From NCBI GenBank assembly GCA_947488935.1, contig CANLBN010000003.1, forward strand, positions 1 to 64,000: a DNA stretch of 64,000 nucleotides. The letters are read 5' to 3'. Source of the DNA: an uncultured Pseudomonadales bacterium (GTDB lineage: Bacteria > Pseudomonadota > Gammaproteobacteria > Pseudomonadales > Cellvibrionaceae). Numbering within the stretch: position 1 is the first letter of the stretch; every line of letters starts with the position of its first letter. The notes beneath the pieces were generated by a model. The model ran no database searches, was not told the origin of the DNA, and saw only the letters and a list, made by a program, of their open reading frames with translations. This document shows, in pieces, positions 25,211-34,163 of this stretch. Both the position numbers and the translations under genes were made by a program.

Positions 25211-25959
25211 AAGTTGTTATACGTTCACCCGAAATGAGTGATTCAAAAAAAATACTTGAATATGGTGATGCTGTTGAGTCTCTAGTAAGTGATCACGCAA
25301 TACTTCATAAAGAGTTTGTATCGAATGCGTGTAAGACAGATACGACTGAGCAGGGACAGTTAGCTCAGCGAAAATCACAGGCCTTAATAGAGGAATTGCA
25401 TAAAGAAAATGCATCTTTAAAAGAGGATATTGAGACTCTACAAACCCAATATGATGAATTAAAACAATTGGCCGAAGATCAGCAAGAAAGTATTAAGCAA
25501 ACGGCTTATGAAGAAGGCATGGCTCAAGCGGATAAGGAAATACAATTGCTTGTAGACAAGAGATTGAACGCAGGTGAGGGAATACTTAATGAAATCAAGG
25601 AGCGGGTAGTCTCGGATATATATCAAAAAGAAAGCATGTGCTTAGAAATTGTGTATGCGGCAATCTGTCGCCTTGTCGGCGACTCTGCGGGCTCTAAACA
25701 ACAAGTTAAAGAAATTTTAAGGTTAACGATAGAAAAAATTTCTGATCCGAAAAATATCGATATCTATGTCTCGGAACATGATTATGAGTCTCTGTTAAAT
25801 GACGAATTCATTGAGGGAAATATTATTAAATCTGATGATATTAGCCATGGAGGTTGCATTATCAAAACTGGACGCGGAAGCGTTGAGGCCAAATTAGAGA
25901 AGCAATTGCTTGAATTGAAAGCACTATTGTTGAATGTTCACAAGACTCAACAAGGTTAA
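25207..25959 (+). CDS. fliH: Flagellar export ATPase regulator FliH
   Basis: 250 residues from TTG at 25207 (GAGGTG five bases upstream; overlaps the previous stop as TTGA). An ATG nine codons in is the alternative. A long coiled coil (~55-110) leads to AYEEGMAQADKEIQ, the usual FliH/SctL linker, and a C-terminal domain (ILRLTIEKISDPKNIDIYVS, ISHGGCIIKTGRGSVEAKLE). FliH links FliI to the C ring. Confidence 0.85.
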   Translation: MKVVIRSPEMSDSKKILEYGDAVESLVSDHAILHKEFVSNACKTDTTEQGQLAQRKSQALIEELHKENASLKEDIETLQTQYDELKQLAEDQQESIKQTAYEEGMAQADKEIQLLVDKRLNAGEGILNEIKERVVSDIYQKESMCLEIVYAAICRLVGDSAGSKQQVKEILRLTIEKISDPKNIDIYVSEHDYESLLNDEFIEGNIIKSDDISHGGCIIKTGRGSVEAKLEKQLLELKALLLNVHKTQQG

Positions 25960-25967
25960 TTAATTTT

Positions 25968-27269
25968 ATGCAAGCCTATCTTGATGCCATTAATAATAGT
26001 GTTTTTACCCGCAGTGTGGGCAAAGTATGCGATTGCATCGGTTTGACGGTTCGCGCCGAAGGGCTAGATGCATTTGTTGGAGAGCACTGTGAGATTTACT
26101 CTGGTACTCAAACTCAGGCAATCTCTGCTGAGGTAATAGGGATAAAAGATGGCCGTATTTTGTTGATGCCATATGGGCATATCTCTGGAATTAGTGTTGG
26201 TAGTGAAGTTGTTGCCACCGGTCGCCGTGTTGAAATGCCCGTTGGTGATAGCTTATTGGGTAGAGTGCTTGATGCTTTTGGACAGCCATTGGATGGAAAG
26301 CCTGCGCCCTTAGTTAAACAGCATTACTCATTGTATGGGCAACCTCAAAACCCTTTAGAGCGCCCATTGATAAAAGATGTAATACATACTGGTGTAAAGG
26401 TTATAGATGGCCTATTAACAGTCGGCAAAGGGCAGCGGATGGGGCTTTTTGCTGGTAGTGGGGTAGGTAAAAGTACACTGCTGGGTATGATTGCTAAAGA
26501 CATTGAGGCAGATGTTAATGTCATTGCATTAGTAGGTGAGCGCGGTAGAGAAGTTTCCCATTTTGTTCAAGATATTTTAGGTGAAGAAGGACTTAAGAAG
26601 TCCGTTGTTATTGCAGCAACCTCCGATGAAAATGCACTGGTTCGTGCGCATGCAGCGTGGGGAGCAACAACAATAGCAGAGTATTTTCGAGACCAAGGTA
26701 AGCATGTAGTGTTGACGATGGATTCAGTCACACGTTTTGCAATGGCTCAGCGCGAAATAGGGCTATCGATTGGCGAGCCTCCAACTGCTAGAGGTTATAC
26801 GCCATCGGTATTTGCTATGTTACCAAGGCTTTTGGAAAGAGGCGGCACTCATCCAAGCGGAGGCTCTATAACAGCTTTTTATACAGTGTTAGTGGATGGT
26901 GATGATAATAATGAACCTATTGCAGACCAGGTGCGCTCTATATTAGATGGTGGTATATATCTTTCACGCAAACTAGCTAATAAAAGGCATTTTCCATCTA
27001 TTGATGTTCTGCAAAGTAGTAGTCGATTGATTGATGAGCTTATTTCTGCTGCTGAGTATGAGCTCGTGCGAAAATTTGTGGGAATGCTGGAGTTATATGA
27101 ACGTTATCAGGAGATGATCGATGTCGGTGTTTATAAATCGGGAGCTAATCCAAAGCTAGATGACGTTATTTCAAGGCTGGATAGTATCAATAGTTTTTTG
27201 ACACAGAAGTCACAAGACTCTGTCGATAGGTCAACAACTATAAAGCTGCTTCGCAAGGTATGTGCTTAG
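25968..27269 (+). CDS. fliI: Flagellum-specific export ATPase FliI
   Basis: 433 residues. Walker A GSGVGKST at 163-170, the Walker B aspartate in HVVLTMDSVTRFAMA, and SIGEPPTARGYTPSVFAMLP are family landmarks of F1-beta-like export ATPases. It energises and unlocks substrates at the FlhA ring. Length is normal and no essential motif is missing. It lies between fliH and fliJ as usual. Confidence 0.96.
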   Translation: MQAYLDAINNSVFTRSVGKVCDCIGLTVRAEGLDAFVGEHCEIYSGTQTQAISAEVIGIKDGRILLMPYGHISGISVGSEVVATGRRVEMPVGDSLLGRVLDAFGQPLDGKPAPLVKQHYSLYGQPQNPLERPLIKDVIHTGVKVIDGLLTVGKGQRMGLFAGSGVGKSTLLGMIAKDIEADVNVIALVGERGREVSHFVQDILGEEGLKKSVVIAATSDENALVRAHAAWGATTIAEYFRDQGKHVVLTMDSVTRFAMAQREIGLSIGEPPTARGYTPSVFAMLPRLLERGGTHPSGGSITAFYTVLVDGDDNNEPIADQVRSILDGGIYLSRKLANKRHFPSIDVLQSSSRLIDELISAAEYELVRKFVGMLELYERYQEMIDVGVYKSGANPKLDDVISRLDSINSFLTQKSQDSVDRSTTIKLLRKVCA

Positions 27270-27275
27270 ATTCTA

Positions 27276-27740
27276 ATGGAAATATATCGTTCTAAAAAAA
27301 AATTATATGGCTTTATAGAAAGAAATAAATCCATGGAATTAGAGGGCCTGCAAAGAGTTGCTTTATCCATTAATAGAGAGCTTGAAGCGAGTCAAAATAA
27401 AATCGATGAGAAGAAAAAGAACATTACTGCCGTTTTGAATAAGCTCGATAATGTAAGAGAAGGAGAGTTTTTTAATATTCAATTGTTTGGCCAATATTAT
27501 GAATATTTAACTCTCTTGCAGGATGAGCTTGTTCGAGACGAAATTTTGTCGCGATCTCTATCTAAGCGTTATACAAGGCAGCTCGAAAAAGTAAAAGAAA
27601 AATATCAAGAAGCTAAATTATATAAAAATATAATAGAAAAAAATAATATAGAAATGGATCAGATCGAGGTCAAAAAGCAGGAAAAAGAATTGGAAGATGT
27701 AAATAATAAATCAATAGTGGATAACTTTCTTTATGAATAA
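27276..27740 (+). CDS. fliJ: Flagellar export chaperone FliJ
   Basis: 154 residues, almost entirely charged coiled coil (LQRVALSINRELEASQNKID, KRYTRQLEKVKEKYQEAKLY). Identified by position after fliI and by the two-helix coiled-coil length. FliJ is the central stalk of the FliI hexamer. Overlaps the next gene by eight bases. Confidence 0.8.
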   Translation: MEIYRSKKKLYGFIERNKSMELEGLQRVALSINRELEASQNKIDEKKKNITAVLNKLDNVREGEFFNIQLFGQYYEYLTLLQDELVRDEILSRSLSKRYTRQLEKVKEKYQEAKLYKNIIEKNNIEMDQIEVKKQEKELEDVNNKSIVDNFLYE

Positions 27741-28422
27741 GGTTGATGCTAGTCTTGCTGGTTTGTCATATGCCAAAAAAACACCGGTTGCTACGAGTGA
27801 TTTTCATGAGAATCAGTCCTCGTGGAGAAAAGAGCTCGAAAAGCAAATGTATAGTGAACTGCCAAAGTCGAATGCGGAAAAAAATAATTTGCCTGAGCAA
27901 AAGAATAATACCGCTTTGCTAGATGAATTCGCAAATACGAAAAAAGAGCTTGAGACAAAAAGTGCTGTTAATAATGTAGCGGACAGTAAAGCAAGGTTGG
28001 ATCATCGAGATGTAGGTGCTTCTCATTATAAGGAACCTATTACTAAAGAAATAAAAGTGTCTTCTCTTTTGCCACAGTATAAGGCATTGGCGACCATTTT
28101 GAATGCTACTAATGATATTAAGCAGCCTTTAATTGGCAGTAAATCAGCCAGCGAAAGTGGTTTGATTAGGGAACAGAGACCTTTTCAACCATTAAATGAA
28201 GTGCAAAAATTTAATGTGAAACTTTTGGCAGATGGTGAGCTAGTTGTTCGAGATGTTGTCACTGGTAATTTAAACAAGAAGCAAATAGATAGCCTTGTGA
28301 ATGAATTGAAAAGAGTGTTTGAAAAAGATATCCATAAGTTGAAACTTAATGGGGATGTTGTTTGGGAAGCTAAAGTGGCCGATAAAGCCGATGAAAGATA
28401 TATTATTGATATGGTTTATTAG
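27733..28422 (+). CDS. Unknown protein in the fliK position
   Basis: 229 residues encoded between fliJ and flgD, where FliK is normally found. The first ~145 residues are polar and low in hydrophobics, as in secreted FliK rulers. The last ~75 (NVKLLADGELVVRDVVTGNL, then KLKLNGDVVWEAK) form a compact alpha/beta domain that I do not recognise as the FliK_C domain. It may be a divergent hook-length protein or a secretion substrate. No signal peptide or membrane helix. Confidence 0.5.
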   Translation: MNKVDASLAGLSYAKKTPVATSDFHENQSSWRKELEKQMYSELPKSNAEKNNLPEQKNNTALLDEFANTKKELETKSAVNNVADSKARLDHRDVGASHYKEPITKEIKVSSLLPQYKALATILNATNDIKQPLIGSKSASESGLIREQRPFQPLNEVQKFNVKLLADGELVVRDVVTGNLNKKQIDSLVNELKRVFEKDIHKLKLNGDVVWEAKVADKADERYIIDMVY

Positions 28423-28430
28423 GAGGGGTT

Positions 28431-28841
28431 ATGGAAATTGAAAGTATTGCAAATGCTCAAGATACCAGTATTTCACAGCGGGCAGGTATAGGCGAAGATG
28501 ATTTTTTAGAAGTGTTATTAGCACAGTTGAATTTTCAAGATCCGTTAGAGCCTGTTGACAACAGTGAATTTATTGCTCAATTTGCTCAGTTGACAAATTT
28601 GACTCAAACGCAATCGTTAAACGATAAAATTGATTCTCTACTATCAATACAATCGATCGATCAAGCGGTAGACCTTATAGGGAAAACAGTTGAAGTAACA
28701 ACGGCTGCAACAAATGAAGTCGGTGAAGTGACAACGGTGACTTTCAACAATGGATCTCCGCAACTGGTTGTTCAGGTTGATGGCGGTGACCCCATTGTAG
28801 GTGTAGGTTTAAGTCAAATACGTATTGTTAGACAGCCATAA
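28431..28841 (+). CDS. flgD: Hook scaffolding protein FlgD (short form)
   Basis: 136 residues. DDFLEVLLAQLNFQDPLEPV and NSEFIAQFAQLTNLTQTQSL are the conserved FlgD N-terminal sequence. It lacks most of the FlgD Ig/Tudor domains of the ~220-residue enterobacterial protein and resembles the short FlgD of some other phyla. FlgD caps the growing hook. AGGAGG lies upstream of the ATG. Confidence 0.9.
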   Translation: MEIESIANAQDTSISQRAGIGEDDFLEVLLAQLNFQDPLEPVDNSEFIAQFAQLTNLTQTQSLNDKIDSLLSIQSIDQAVDLIGKTVEVTTAATNEVGEVTTVTFNNGSPQLVVQVDGGDPIVGVGLSQIRIVRQP

Positions 28842-28855
28842 TCAGGGAGATTGCT

Positions 28856-30073
28856 ATGACGTTAGGTACTATTTACACCGCTGCTACAGGAACACTGACT
28901 TTTTCTAAAGGGTTGGATGCCATCAGTAATAATGTTGCAAATTTGAATACCCCGGGATTTAAACGTAGCGATTTATTATTCAGGGATTTATTTTATCAAT
29001 ATAACCGCTCTGCGGAAGGTAGTAATCAGCCTTCCAGTCAGCAAACGGGCGCTGGTGTCACCGATGCTGGAACGATATTTAGTTTTGAGCAAGGAGATAT
29101 ACAGCAGACTGGAAATGATACGGATGTTGCCATTAATGGTAATGGTTTTTTTATTCTTCGTGATGATGACCGTAATTTATACACTCGGTCTGGGCAATTT
29201 GAATTTGATGACGACGGTTTTTTAGTGAATTCGTCACTGGGTTTACGTGTTGCAGGTCTAGATGCAAATGATAAGTTGACTGAAATAAATATCAACAACT
29301 TTCGCACTAGTCAGCCACAGCCGACAACTGAAGTCACCTTTAGCGGAAATTTATCTGCAGGTGCTACAGAGCACGAAATAGATAATATAGAAGTGATTGA
29401 TAACCTAGGTGAAGCCCAATCATTTAGGGCTGTCTTTGAGAATAATAACGCAGCAACACCAAGAAGTTGGCTAATTGATATATTTGATGAAAATGATACT
29501 GAAATAGCTTCTGATCTAGAGGTGCGTTTTCAGGCTGATGGGTCGCCAGAGACTGACTTTAATCAGTTTTCGTTTTCTTATACACCACCAGGAGGCAGCG
29601 TAAATACTGTTGCGTTTGATTTTGGTGAGCCAGGTTCATTTGGTCAAACAACGGGCTTTTCAACTGGAACAACGTCTAGTTTAGCCGTGGATTCGCAAGA
29701 TGGTATTGCGGTTGGGTCTTTGTTGAGGACGGAAATCGGTGCAAATGGGGTGATCGAGGCAATTTACTCCAATAATGAAAGAGCTAACGTAGGAAAGTTA
29801 GGCTTAGCTTGGTTTACTGAATTACAAACTTTGCGACAGATAGGTAATAGTATATTTTTAGTAACTGGACAGCAGCAACCCATTATAGGAGGTGCTTCTG
29901 AGGGTGTTATGGGTGATATTGTTGGTGGTTCTGTTGAAATATCTAACGTTGAATTGACTCAAGAGTTTACGGATTTGATTATTATTCAACGTGGGTTTCA
30001 GGCTTCTTCACAAATAATGTCGACAGCAAATGAAATGATCGAGCAACTTATAAATATTGGTCGAGGGCAATGA
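28856..30073 (+). CDS. flgE: Flagellar hook protein FlgE
   Basis: 405 residues, normal for FlgE. SNNVANLNTPGFKRSDLLFR at the start and LTQEFTDLIIIQRGFQASSQ at the end are diagnostic. The D1/D2 region between (TEVTFSGNLSAGATEHEIDN) is typical. FlgE forms the external hook. Its presence with L and P rings means that the apparatus crosses the outer membrane. Overlaps the fliM-like gene by four bases. Confidence 0.93.
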   Translation: MTLGTIYTAATGTLTFSKGLDAISNNVANLNTPGFKRSDLLFRDLFYQYNRSAEGSNQPSSQQTGAGVTDAGTIFSFEQGDIQQTGNDTDVAINGNGFFILRDDDRNLYTRSGQFEFDDDGFLVNSSLGLRVAGLDANDKLTEININNFRTSQPQPTTEVTFSGNLSAGATEHEIDNIEVIDNLGEAQSFRAVFENNNAATPRSWLIDIFDENDTEIASDLEVRFQADGSPETDFNQFSFSYTPPGGSVNTVAFDFGEPGSFGQTTGFSTGTTSSLAVDSQDGIAVGSLLRTEIGANGVIEAIYSNNERANVGKLGLAWFTELQTLRQIGNSIFLVTGQQQPIIGGASEGVMGDIVGGSVEISNVELTQEFTDLIIIQRGFQASSQIMSTANEMIEQLINIGRGQ

Positions 30074-30843
30074 GCGATACAATAAGGTTCCTGTTGTTAA
30101 GTGATGCCATTGAGCAACAAATAAAAATGCATACAAGTAAGGTTGCCAATAATTGGTCTTCTCAATGGCACTTACTTTACGATGATGTATGGGAAGTGGA
30201 CGTTGCTTCTTTAAAGGATAGTGAATGTTCCAATACCATAGAGTTAGATCTTTGCATTGCTCACCAAGATAAATTTTTTCTAGGTATGTCTTACAAAGAA
30301 TGTAAGCAGTCTGTAGCAAGTATGATTGTTCATAATAGCGATTCTAGTTTACAGAGTAAATTGTTGGACTTTTTGTTTCAAAAATGTATATCTAGCTTTT
30401 TATCGGATTATGCATTTGACAAGTTCTATCCAAATGATATGCATGAAAAACTTCATATTATGAACCCTCAAGCAACGCAAGGCGTGAGTAGTGAATTAGT
30501 CGAGGTTCGACTAAGAAATAATGATTTTAATTTATCGTTATATTTGTCAATGGCATTCATAGATGAGCTCGTAGTGGAGGAAGAGCTAGAGAGATCACCA
30601 GAAGGTTCTTTTGCTGATCGTATTGTTTCTGTCCATCATGAAATGGCCGAAGTAAATGTTAACTATGGTGATGTTGATATTAGTATTTCAGAGCTTTCTA
30701 CTATTAGTGTCGGTGATGTTATTTGTTTAGAGAAAAAAATTGATTCTCCTATGTCAGTGCATGACCACAAGGGGAATCTACTTTTTAATGGATATCTAGG
30801 CGCAAGAGATGGCCAGTTGGCCTTAAAAGTTTCAGGAAAATAA
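30070..30843 (+). CDS. FliM/SctQ-like C-ring protein lacking the CheY-binding N-terminus
   Basis: 257 residues. The last ~65 (VNYGDVDISISELSTISVGD, VICLEKKIDSPMSVHDHKGN) are a SpoA/FliM-FliN domain. The N-terminal ~190 residues are not clearly the CheC-like FliM middle domain and resemble the less conserved N-terminal part of SctQ-type proteins. FliM normally begins with a short EIDALL-like peptide that binds CheY-P, and no such motif is present. It is followed directly by fliN. It should build the cytoplasmic sorting/C ring. Whether to call it FliM or SctQ-like cannot be decided here. Confidence 0.65.
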   Translation: MSDTIRFLLLSDAIEQQIKMHTSKVANNWSSQWHLLYDDVWEVDVASLKDSECSNTIELDLCIAHQDKFFLGMSYKECKQSVASMIVHNSDSSLQSKLLDFLFQKCISSFLSDYAFDKFYPNDMHEKLHIMNPQATQGVSSELVEVRLRNNDFNLSLYLSMAFIDELVVEEELERSPEGSFADRIVSVHHEMAEVNVNYGDVDISISELSTISVGDVICLEKKIDSPMSVHDHKGNLLFNGYLGARDGQLALKVSGK

Positions 30844-30867
30844 GTAATTTATAAGTAGGTGTGTTCC

Positions 30868-31167
30868 ATGTCAGTGAGTGAGTTAGAGTTAAAAGAAATA
30901 GCAGAGGGTTTACTCTCAGGCGAAAGTATCTTATCCAGCAATGTTGATGTTATTAAAGACCTAAAGGTTAAAATGAATGTTGTTTTGGGTAGTTCTTCAA
31001 TTAATGTAGAAGAGCTAATGTCATTAAAAGAAGGGTCTGTCGTCAAAGTAGATAGAAAGGTAAATACGGCACTTGATATTTATATAAAAGATAAGCTAGT
31101 CGCTAAAGGGATTATGGTTGTTGTCGATGACCAGTTTGGTATAAAAATAACAGAGCTTGGCTCATGA
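30868..31167 (+). CDS. fliN: C-ring protein FliN
   Basis: 99 residues from the ATG at 30868 (TAGGTG upstream); a GTG three codons before is in frame. The sequence is a single SpoA domain (LKVKMNVVLGSSSINVEELM, KEGSVVKVDRKVNTALDIYI). FliN dimers form the base of the C ring and dock FliH. Overlaps fliO by four bases. Confidence 0.85.
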   Translation: MSVSELELKEIAEGLLSGESILSSNVDVIKDLKVKMNVVLGSSSINVEELMSLKEGSVVKVDRKVNTALDIYIKDKLVAKGIMVVVDDQFGIKITELGS

Positions 31168-31568
31168 TTTCTCGAACTTTATTGTTCGTTACATTATTGT
31201 TTTTCATGGGTTTTAATCTTTCTGTCTCAGCTCAAGAGAATGAGGCCGCTCCAAACAACGAGTCACTGCCTTTTGAAATGAAGCAAGAAAGTGCAGATAA
31301 GCCCGATTTAAAGAAGATTATATTAATACTTTTCTTTATGGTGGTTTTGATTCTCGCTGTTGTCTTTTTTTTGAAAAAAATAGTCTATAGCAGTCAAAAA
31401 AAACTACCAAATTCATCACTGATTGGATTGTTGTCTTCAAAGAAGGTGTCCATGAAGCTGACAGTGCATTTAATTGAAATTGAAAACATCAAGTATATTA
31501 TTGCTGAGAAAGATAACGCTATATCAGTTTTGCCGCATACTACCAATCAATCTCATGAGTTATTATGA
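31164..31568 (+). CDS. fliO: Flagellar export accessory protein FliO
   Basis: 134 residues: a signal-like N-terminus (~1-22), one membrane helix (~50-70, IILILFFMVVLILAVVFFLK) and a small cytoplasmic domain (KVSMKLTVHLIEIENIKYII). FliO is poorly conserved; position between fliN and fliP and the topology support it. It assists FliP assembly. Confidence 0.8.
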   Translation: MISRTLLFVTLLFFMGFNLSVSAQENEAAPNNESLPFEMKQESADKPDLKKIILILFFMVVLILAVVFFLKKIVYSSQKKLPNSSLIGLLSSKKVSMKLTVHLIEIENIKYIIAEKDNAISVLPHTTNQSHELL

Positions 31569-32299
31569 AATTTTTCTCTCTATTTCTATTATTCCTTTTT
31601 TCAAGTTTTTCTATGGCGGCTGATTTTTCAGCTCCAGGTTTATCTATTGATTTTCCAGATGAAAATAATGTTGAAATCGCCAATGCTATAAAAGTGCTAT
31701 TTGGCCTGACGGCTTTAAGTCTCGCTCCCGCATTATTGATTATCATGACATCATTTACTCGCATTATTGTTGTGTTGTCGATGCTGCGTATTGCTTTGGG
31801 AATGCAACAGACTCCTCCCAATACCGTATTGATTAGCTTGGCTTTATTTTTAACCATATTTAATATGATGCCAGTTTTTGAAAGGATAGATGCTAGTGCG
31901 ATTCAACCTTATATTGAAGAGCAAATATCTGTTCAACAAGCAATTGATTTGGGCAAGGTTCCTCTGAGAACATTCATGTTAGATCAGACGAGAGAAGAAG
32001 ATTTAATGCTAATGATTGACCTAGCTAAAGTAGAAATTCCAGATTCTGTGGAAGATGTTAGCTTTGTTCAACTTATTCCTGCATTTATGTTGAGTGAACT
32101 TAAAACTGCTTTCCAAATCGGGTTTGTTATATTCTTGCCCTTTCTTTTAATTGATATAGTGACAGCAAGTATCCTGATGTCGATGGGTATGATGATGGTT
32201 CCTCCAATGCTGATTTCTTTGCCAATTAAGGTGCTTATGTTTATTTTAATCGACGGATGGTTAATCGTTGTGAAATCATTGATGGAAAGTTTTTCATGA
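31565..32299 (+). CDS. fliP: Flagellar export gate protein FliP
   Basis: 244 residues with a signal peptide (~1-18) and four further helices. TSFTRIIVVLSMLRIALGMQ, QTPPNTVLISLALFLT and IPAFMLSELKTAFQIGF are highly conserved family sequences. With FliQ and FliR (start of the locus) it forms the export channel. Overlaps fliO by four bases. Confidence 0.95.
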   Translation: MKFFSLFLLFLFSSFSMAADFSAPGLSIDFPDENNVEIANAIKVLFGLTALSLAPALLIIMTSFTRIIVVLSMLRIALGMQQTPPNTVLISLALFLTIFNMMPVFERIDASAIQPYIEEQISVQQAIDLGKVPLRTFMLDQTREEDLMLMIDLAKVEIPDSVEDVSFVQLIPAFMLSELKTAFQIGFVIFLPFLLIDIVTASILMSMGMMMVPPMLISLPIKVLMFILIDGWLIVVKSLMESFS

Positions 32300-32319
32300 C
32301 GTTAGTTCGCTATTGTTAA

Positions 32320-32970
32320 ATGAATCGTTTGTTAGATAATGAGTTAGAGGAGCTGGATTTCGTCAATCGAATTGCTGCAGCTCTCTATATTCGTAGATAT
32401 GATGACTCGGTAGATTTTGAAGATTACAAACATTTTGGTGTTATAGGTCTTCTTGAGGCTAAGAAAAGTTATGATTCAGAAAAAGGCGCATCATTTAGAA
32501 CATTTGCTTCCTTTAGGATTAAAGGGGCAATATTAAATGGCATTTATAGTTATTCAGAAAAATTAAGTGTCAGTTTATATAAAAGAAAATCTAAGAATAA
32601 GGTTCTAAATTTTAGTAAAAATTCTGACTTAAATGAAAAATTCAATAGCGTTTCATCCTTTATTATTGATGCTTTTATGGATTCAGCATTAGATGAGCTC
32701 TTTGATAATATTTTTTTAGATGAAGTGTCATTGGAGCAGAATGTTAATCAATCTAATGTTTCAAAAATCCTTATGTCTTGTTTGGACGAATTAAACAAGA
32801 AGCAAAAAGATGTTATTTACTATCACTATTTCTACGAATTTTCTTTTCAGGCAATATCTGAGATTTTAGGTTTGTCAAAAGGAAGGGTTTCTCAGGTTCA
32901 CTCTTTAGCAATTAAAACGTTATTTCAATCTTTATCCTCTGTGGATGAAGACTTTTTAGTCTATGTATGA
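32320..32970 (+). CDS. fliA: FliA-type sigma factor (sigma-28), divergent
   Basis: 216 residues. Region 2 (GVIGLLEAKKSYDSEKGASF, RTFASFRIKGAILNGI) and region 4 with its helix-turn-helix (FQAISEILGLSKGRVSQVHS) identify a sigma-28 family protein. The conserved DW.PR stretch between regions 2 and 3 of canonical FliA is replaced by IYSYSEKLSVSLYKRK and an unusual linker. It is the last gene of the locus and could drive genes with its own promoter type. No anti-sigma FlgM is seen nearby. Confidence 0.8.
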   Translation: MNRLLDNELEELDFVNRIAAALYIRRYDDSVDFEDYKHFGVIGLLEAKKSYDSEKGASFRTFASFRIKGAILNGIYSYSEKLSVSLYKRKSKNKVLNFSKNSDLNEKFNSVSSFIIDAFMDSALDELFDNIFLDEVSLEQNVNQSNVSKILMSCLDELNKKQKDVIYYHYFYEFSFQAISEILGLSKGRVSQVHSLAIKTLFQSLSSVDEDFLVYV

Positions 32971-33070
32971 TGATGCCTCTATCCGCCCCATGGAATTTCA
33001 GATTAAAACAAGTTGTTATAACGGTATGTTAAGTAGTTTCTAGTAGGTGATGATTTTTATCAATGGCTTT

Positions 33071-33096
33071 GTCGAAAAATCGGTATCGACTTTTTT
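33071..33096 (+). terminator. Weak candidate terminator after the flagellar-type locus
   Basis: GTCGA (33071-33075) and TCGAC (33086-33090) can form a 5-bp stem followed by six T. The stem is short, so it is only suggestive. It lies 100 bases after fliA and before the next gene. Confidence 0.3.
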
Positions 33097-33133
33097 GCGA
33101 TTAAGCTGAATGAGTGTTTAAAGAGATAATAAT

Positions 33134-33373
33134 ATGACAACAAAAGAAGATATTCAAAAAAAGATCATTTTTTTAATTGTGCTCGACCTCCCGGCTTCCA
33201 TTATGATTGGTTTGGGGTTGTATGGTAAGTTTGCCGCTAATGGTGATGCTTTTCACCCTTTGTTAAATGATGCGAGTGTAGTTAATGCTCTTCTAACTGT
33301 TGGTGTTGTGCTTATGGGGTTTTGCGCATACAAGGTGCTCTCTTTAATAAAGCAAAGAAATCAATTGGAATGA
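33134..33373 (+). CDS. Small two-helix membrane protein
   Basis: 79 residues: two hydrophobic segments (~11-30, FLIVLDLPASIMIGLGLYG, and ~46-68, VVNALLTVGVVLMGFCAYKV) separated by a polar loop. No recognised family. It has its own start 160 bases after fliA and is followed by two more membrane proteins, all on the plus strand, but spacing suggests separate transcripts. Function unknown. Confidence 0.6.
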   Translation: MTTKEDIQKKIIFLIVLDLPASIMIGLGLYGKFAANGDAFHPLLNDASVVNALLTVGVVLMGFCAYKVLSLIKQRNQLE

Positions 33374-33450
33374 TTAATAGGCTATAAGCATAGTTAGATA
33401 CTCCAGTTGGTTTAGTGTGTGATTTTTAGTGCCCCTTGTTGTAGGTGTTG

Positions 33451-33975
33451 ATGATGGACAATGAAATTATTTTTTCTATGCCAGCCTGGGCGCGATATTT
33501 TTTGATAACAGTCGTCTCTGCTATGGCGTTAGGTTTTTTGTTGTTGGCAGTTACTTATTCTTCTTGGGCCGGAGATTCCTCTTTATGGCTTAAATACTTC
33601 TTTTATACGATTTCTTTTTTTGCATTGGTGAGTGCGTACCGTTTAACTTCATGGAAGCAGATGGTCTATTTTAAGACCAGTAACCAAGGTGTGTTTGTTC
33701 CCTGTCCTAAACTACAAAAGTACGATTCTGACTATTTTTTTATTTCATGGAATGATATTAAAAATATACGGTTAAAGAAGTTTGTCGGGAGTTCTGGCGT
33801 TGTAAATGGTGTGTCTGTTGATGTGAGAGTCGCTCTAAAAGATAAAAGCCAATTTTTCCCTGAGTTAATGTTGGCTGAACATACTGAGTGGGTCTCTATT
33901 GGTTTTACTGATGCGTTTCTTAAAAAGAAAAAAGCGATAGCGGAGCTAAATAGGCTAAAGTCTCAAGCTGTATGA
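33451..33975 (+). CDS. Hypothetical membrane-anchored protein
   Basis: 174 residues from the ATG at 33451; the next ATG at 33454 is equally likely, and a GTG at 33445 is in frame. Two membrane helices (~15-38 and ~50-65) are followed by a ~110-residue cytoplasmic domain (YFFISWNDIKNIRLKKFVGS). That tail looks like a PH-like or DUF domain of small bacterial membrane proteins, but I cannot name it. No catalytic motif. Confidence 0.6.
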   Translation: MMDNEIIFSMPAWARYFLITVVSAMALGFLLLAVTYSSWAGDSSLWLKYFFYTISFFALVSAYRLTSWKQMVYFKTSNQGVFVPCPKLQKYDSDYFFISWNDIKNIRLKKFVGSSGVVNGVSVDVRVALKDKSQFFPELMLAEHTEWVSIGFTDAFLKKKKAIAELNRLKSQAV

Positions 33976-34163
33976 CCTATTTTTAGGTGGGGTTGTGTTT
34001 TCCCCAATATATTTTTTTGCAAACCATGCCGCATAACTTATGCGTGTTGCTTCAACGAAAGAAGAAGAGCTTTCTTATAAGGTAACGATATAAATTAACG
34101 CGTATTAAAAAATTGAAATGAGTTTTTTATAAGATATGCATCAATATATCGTTGGAGCACTTT

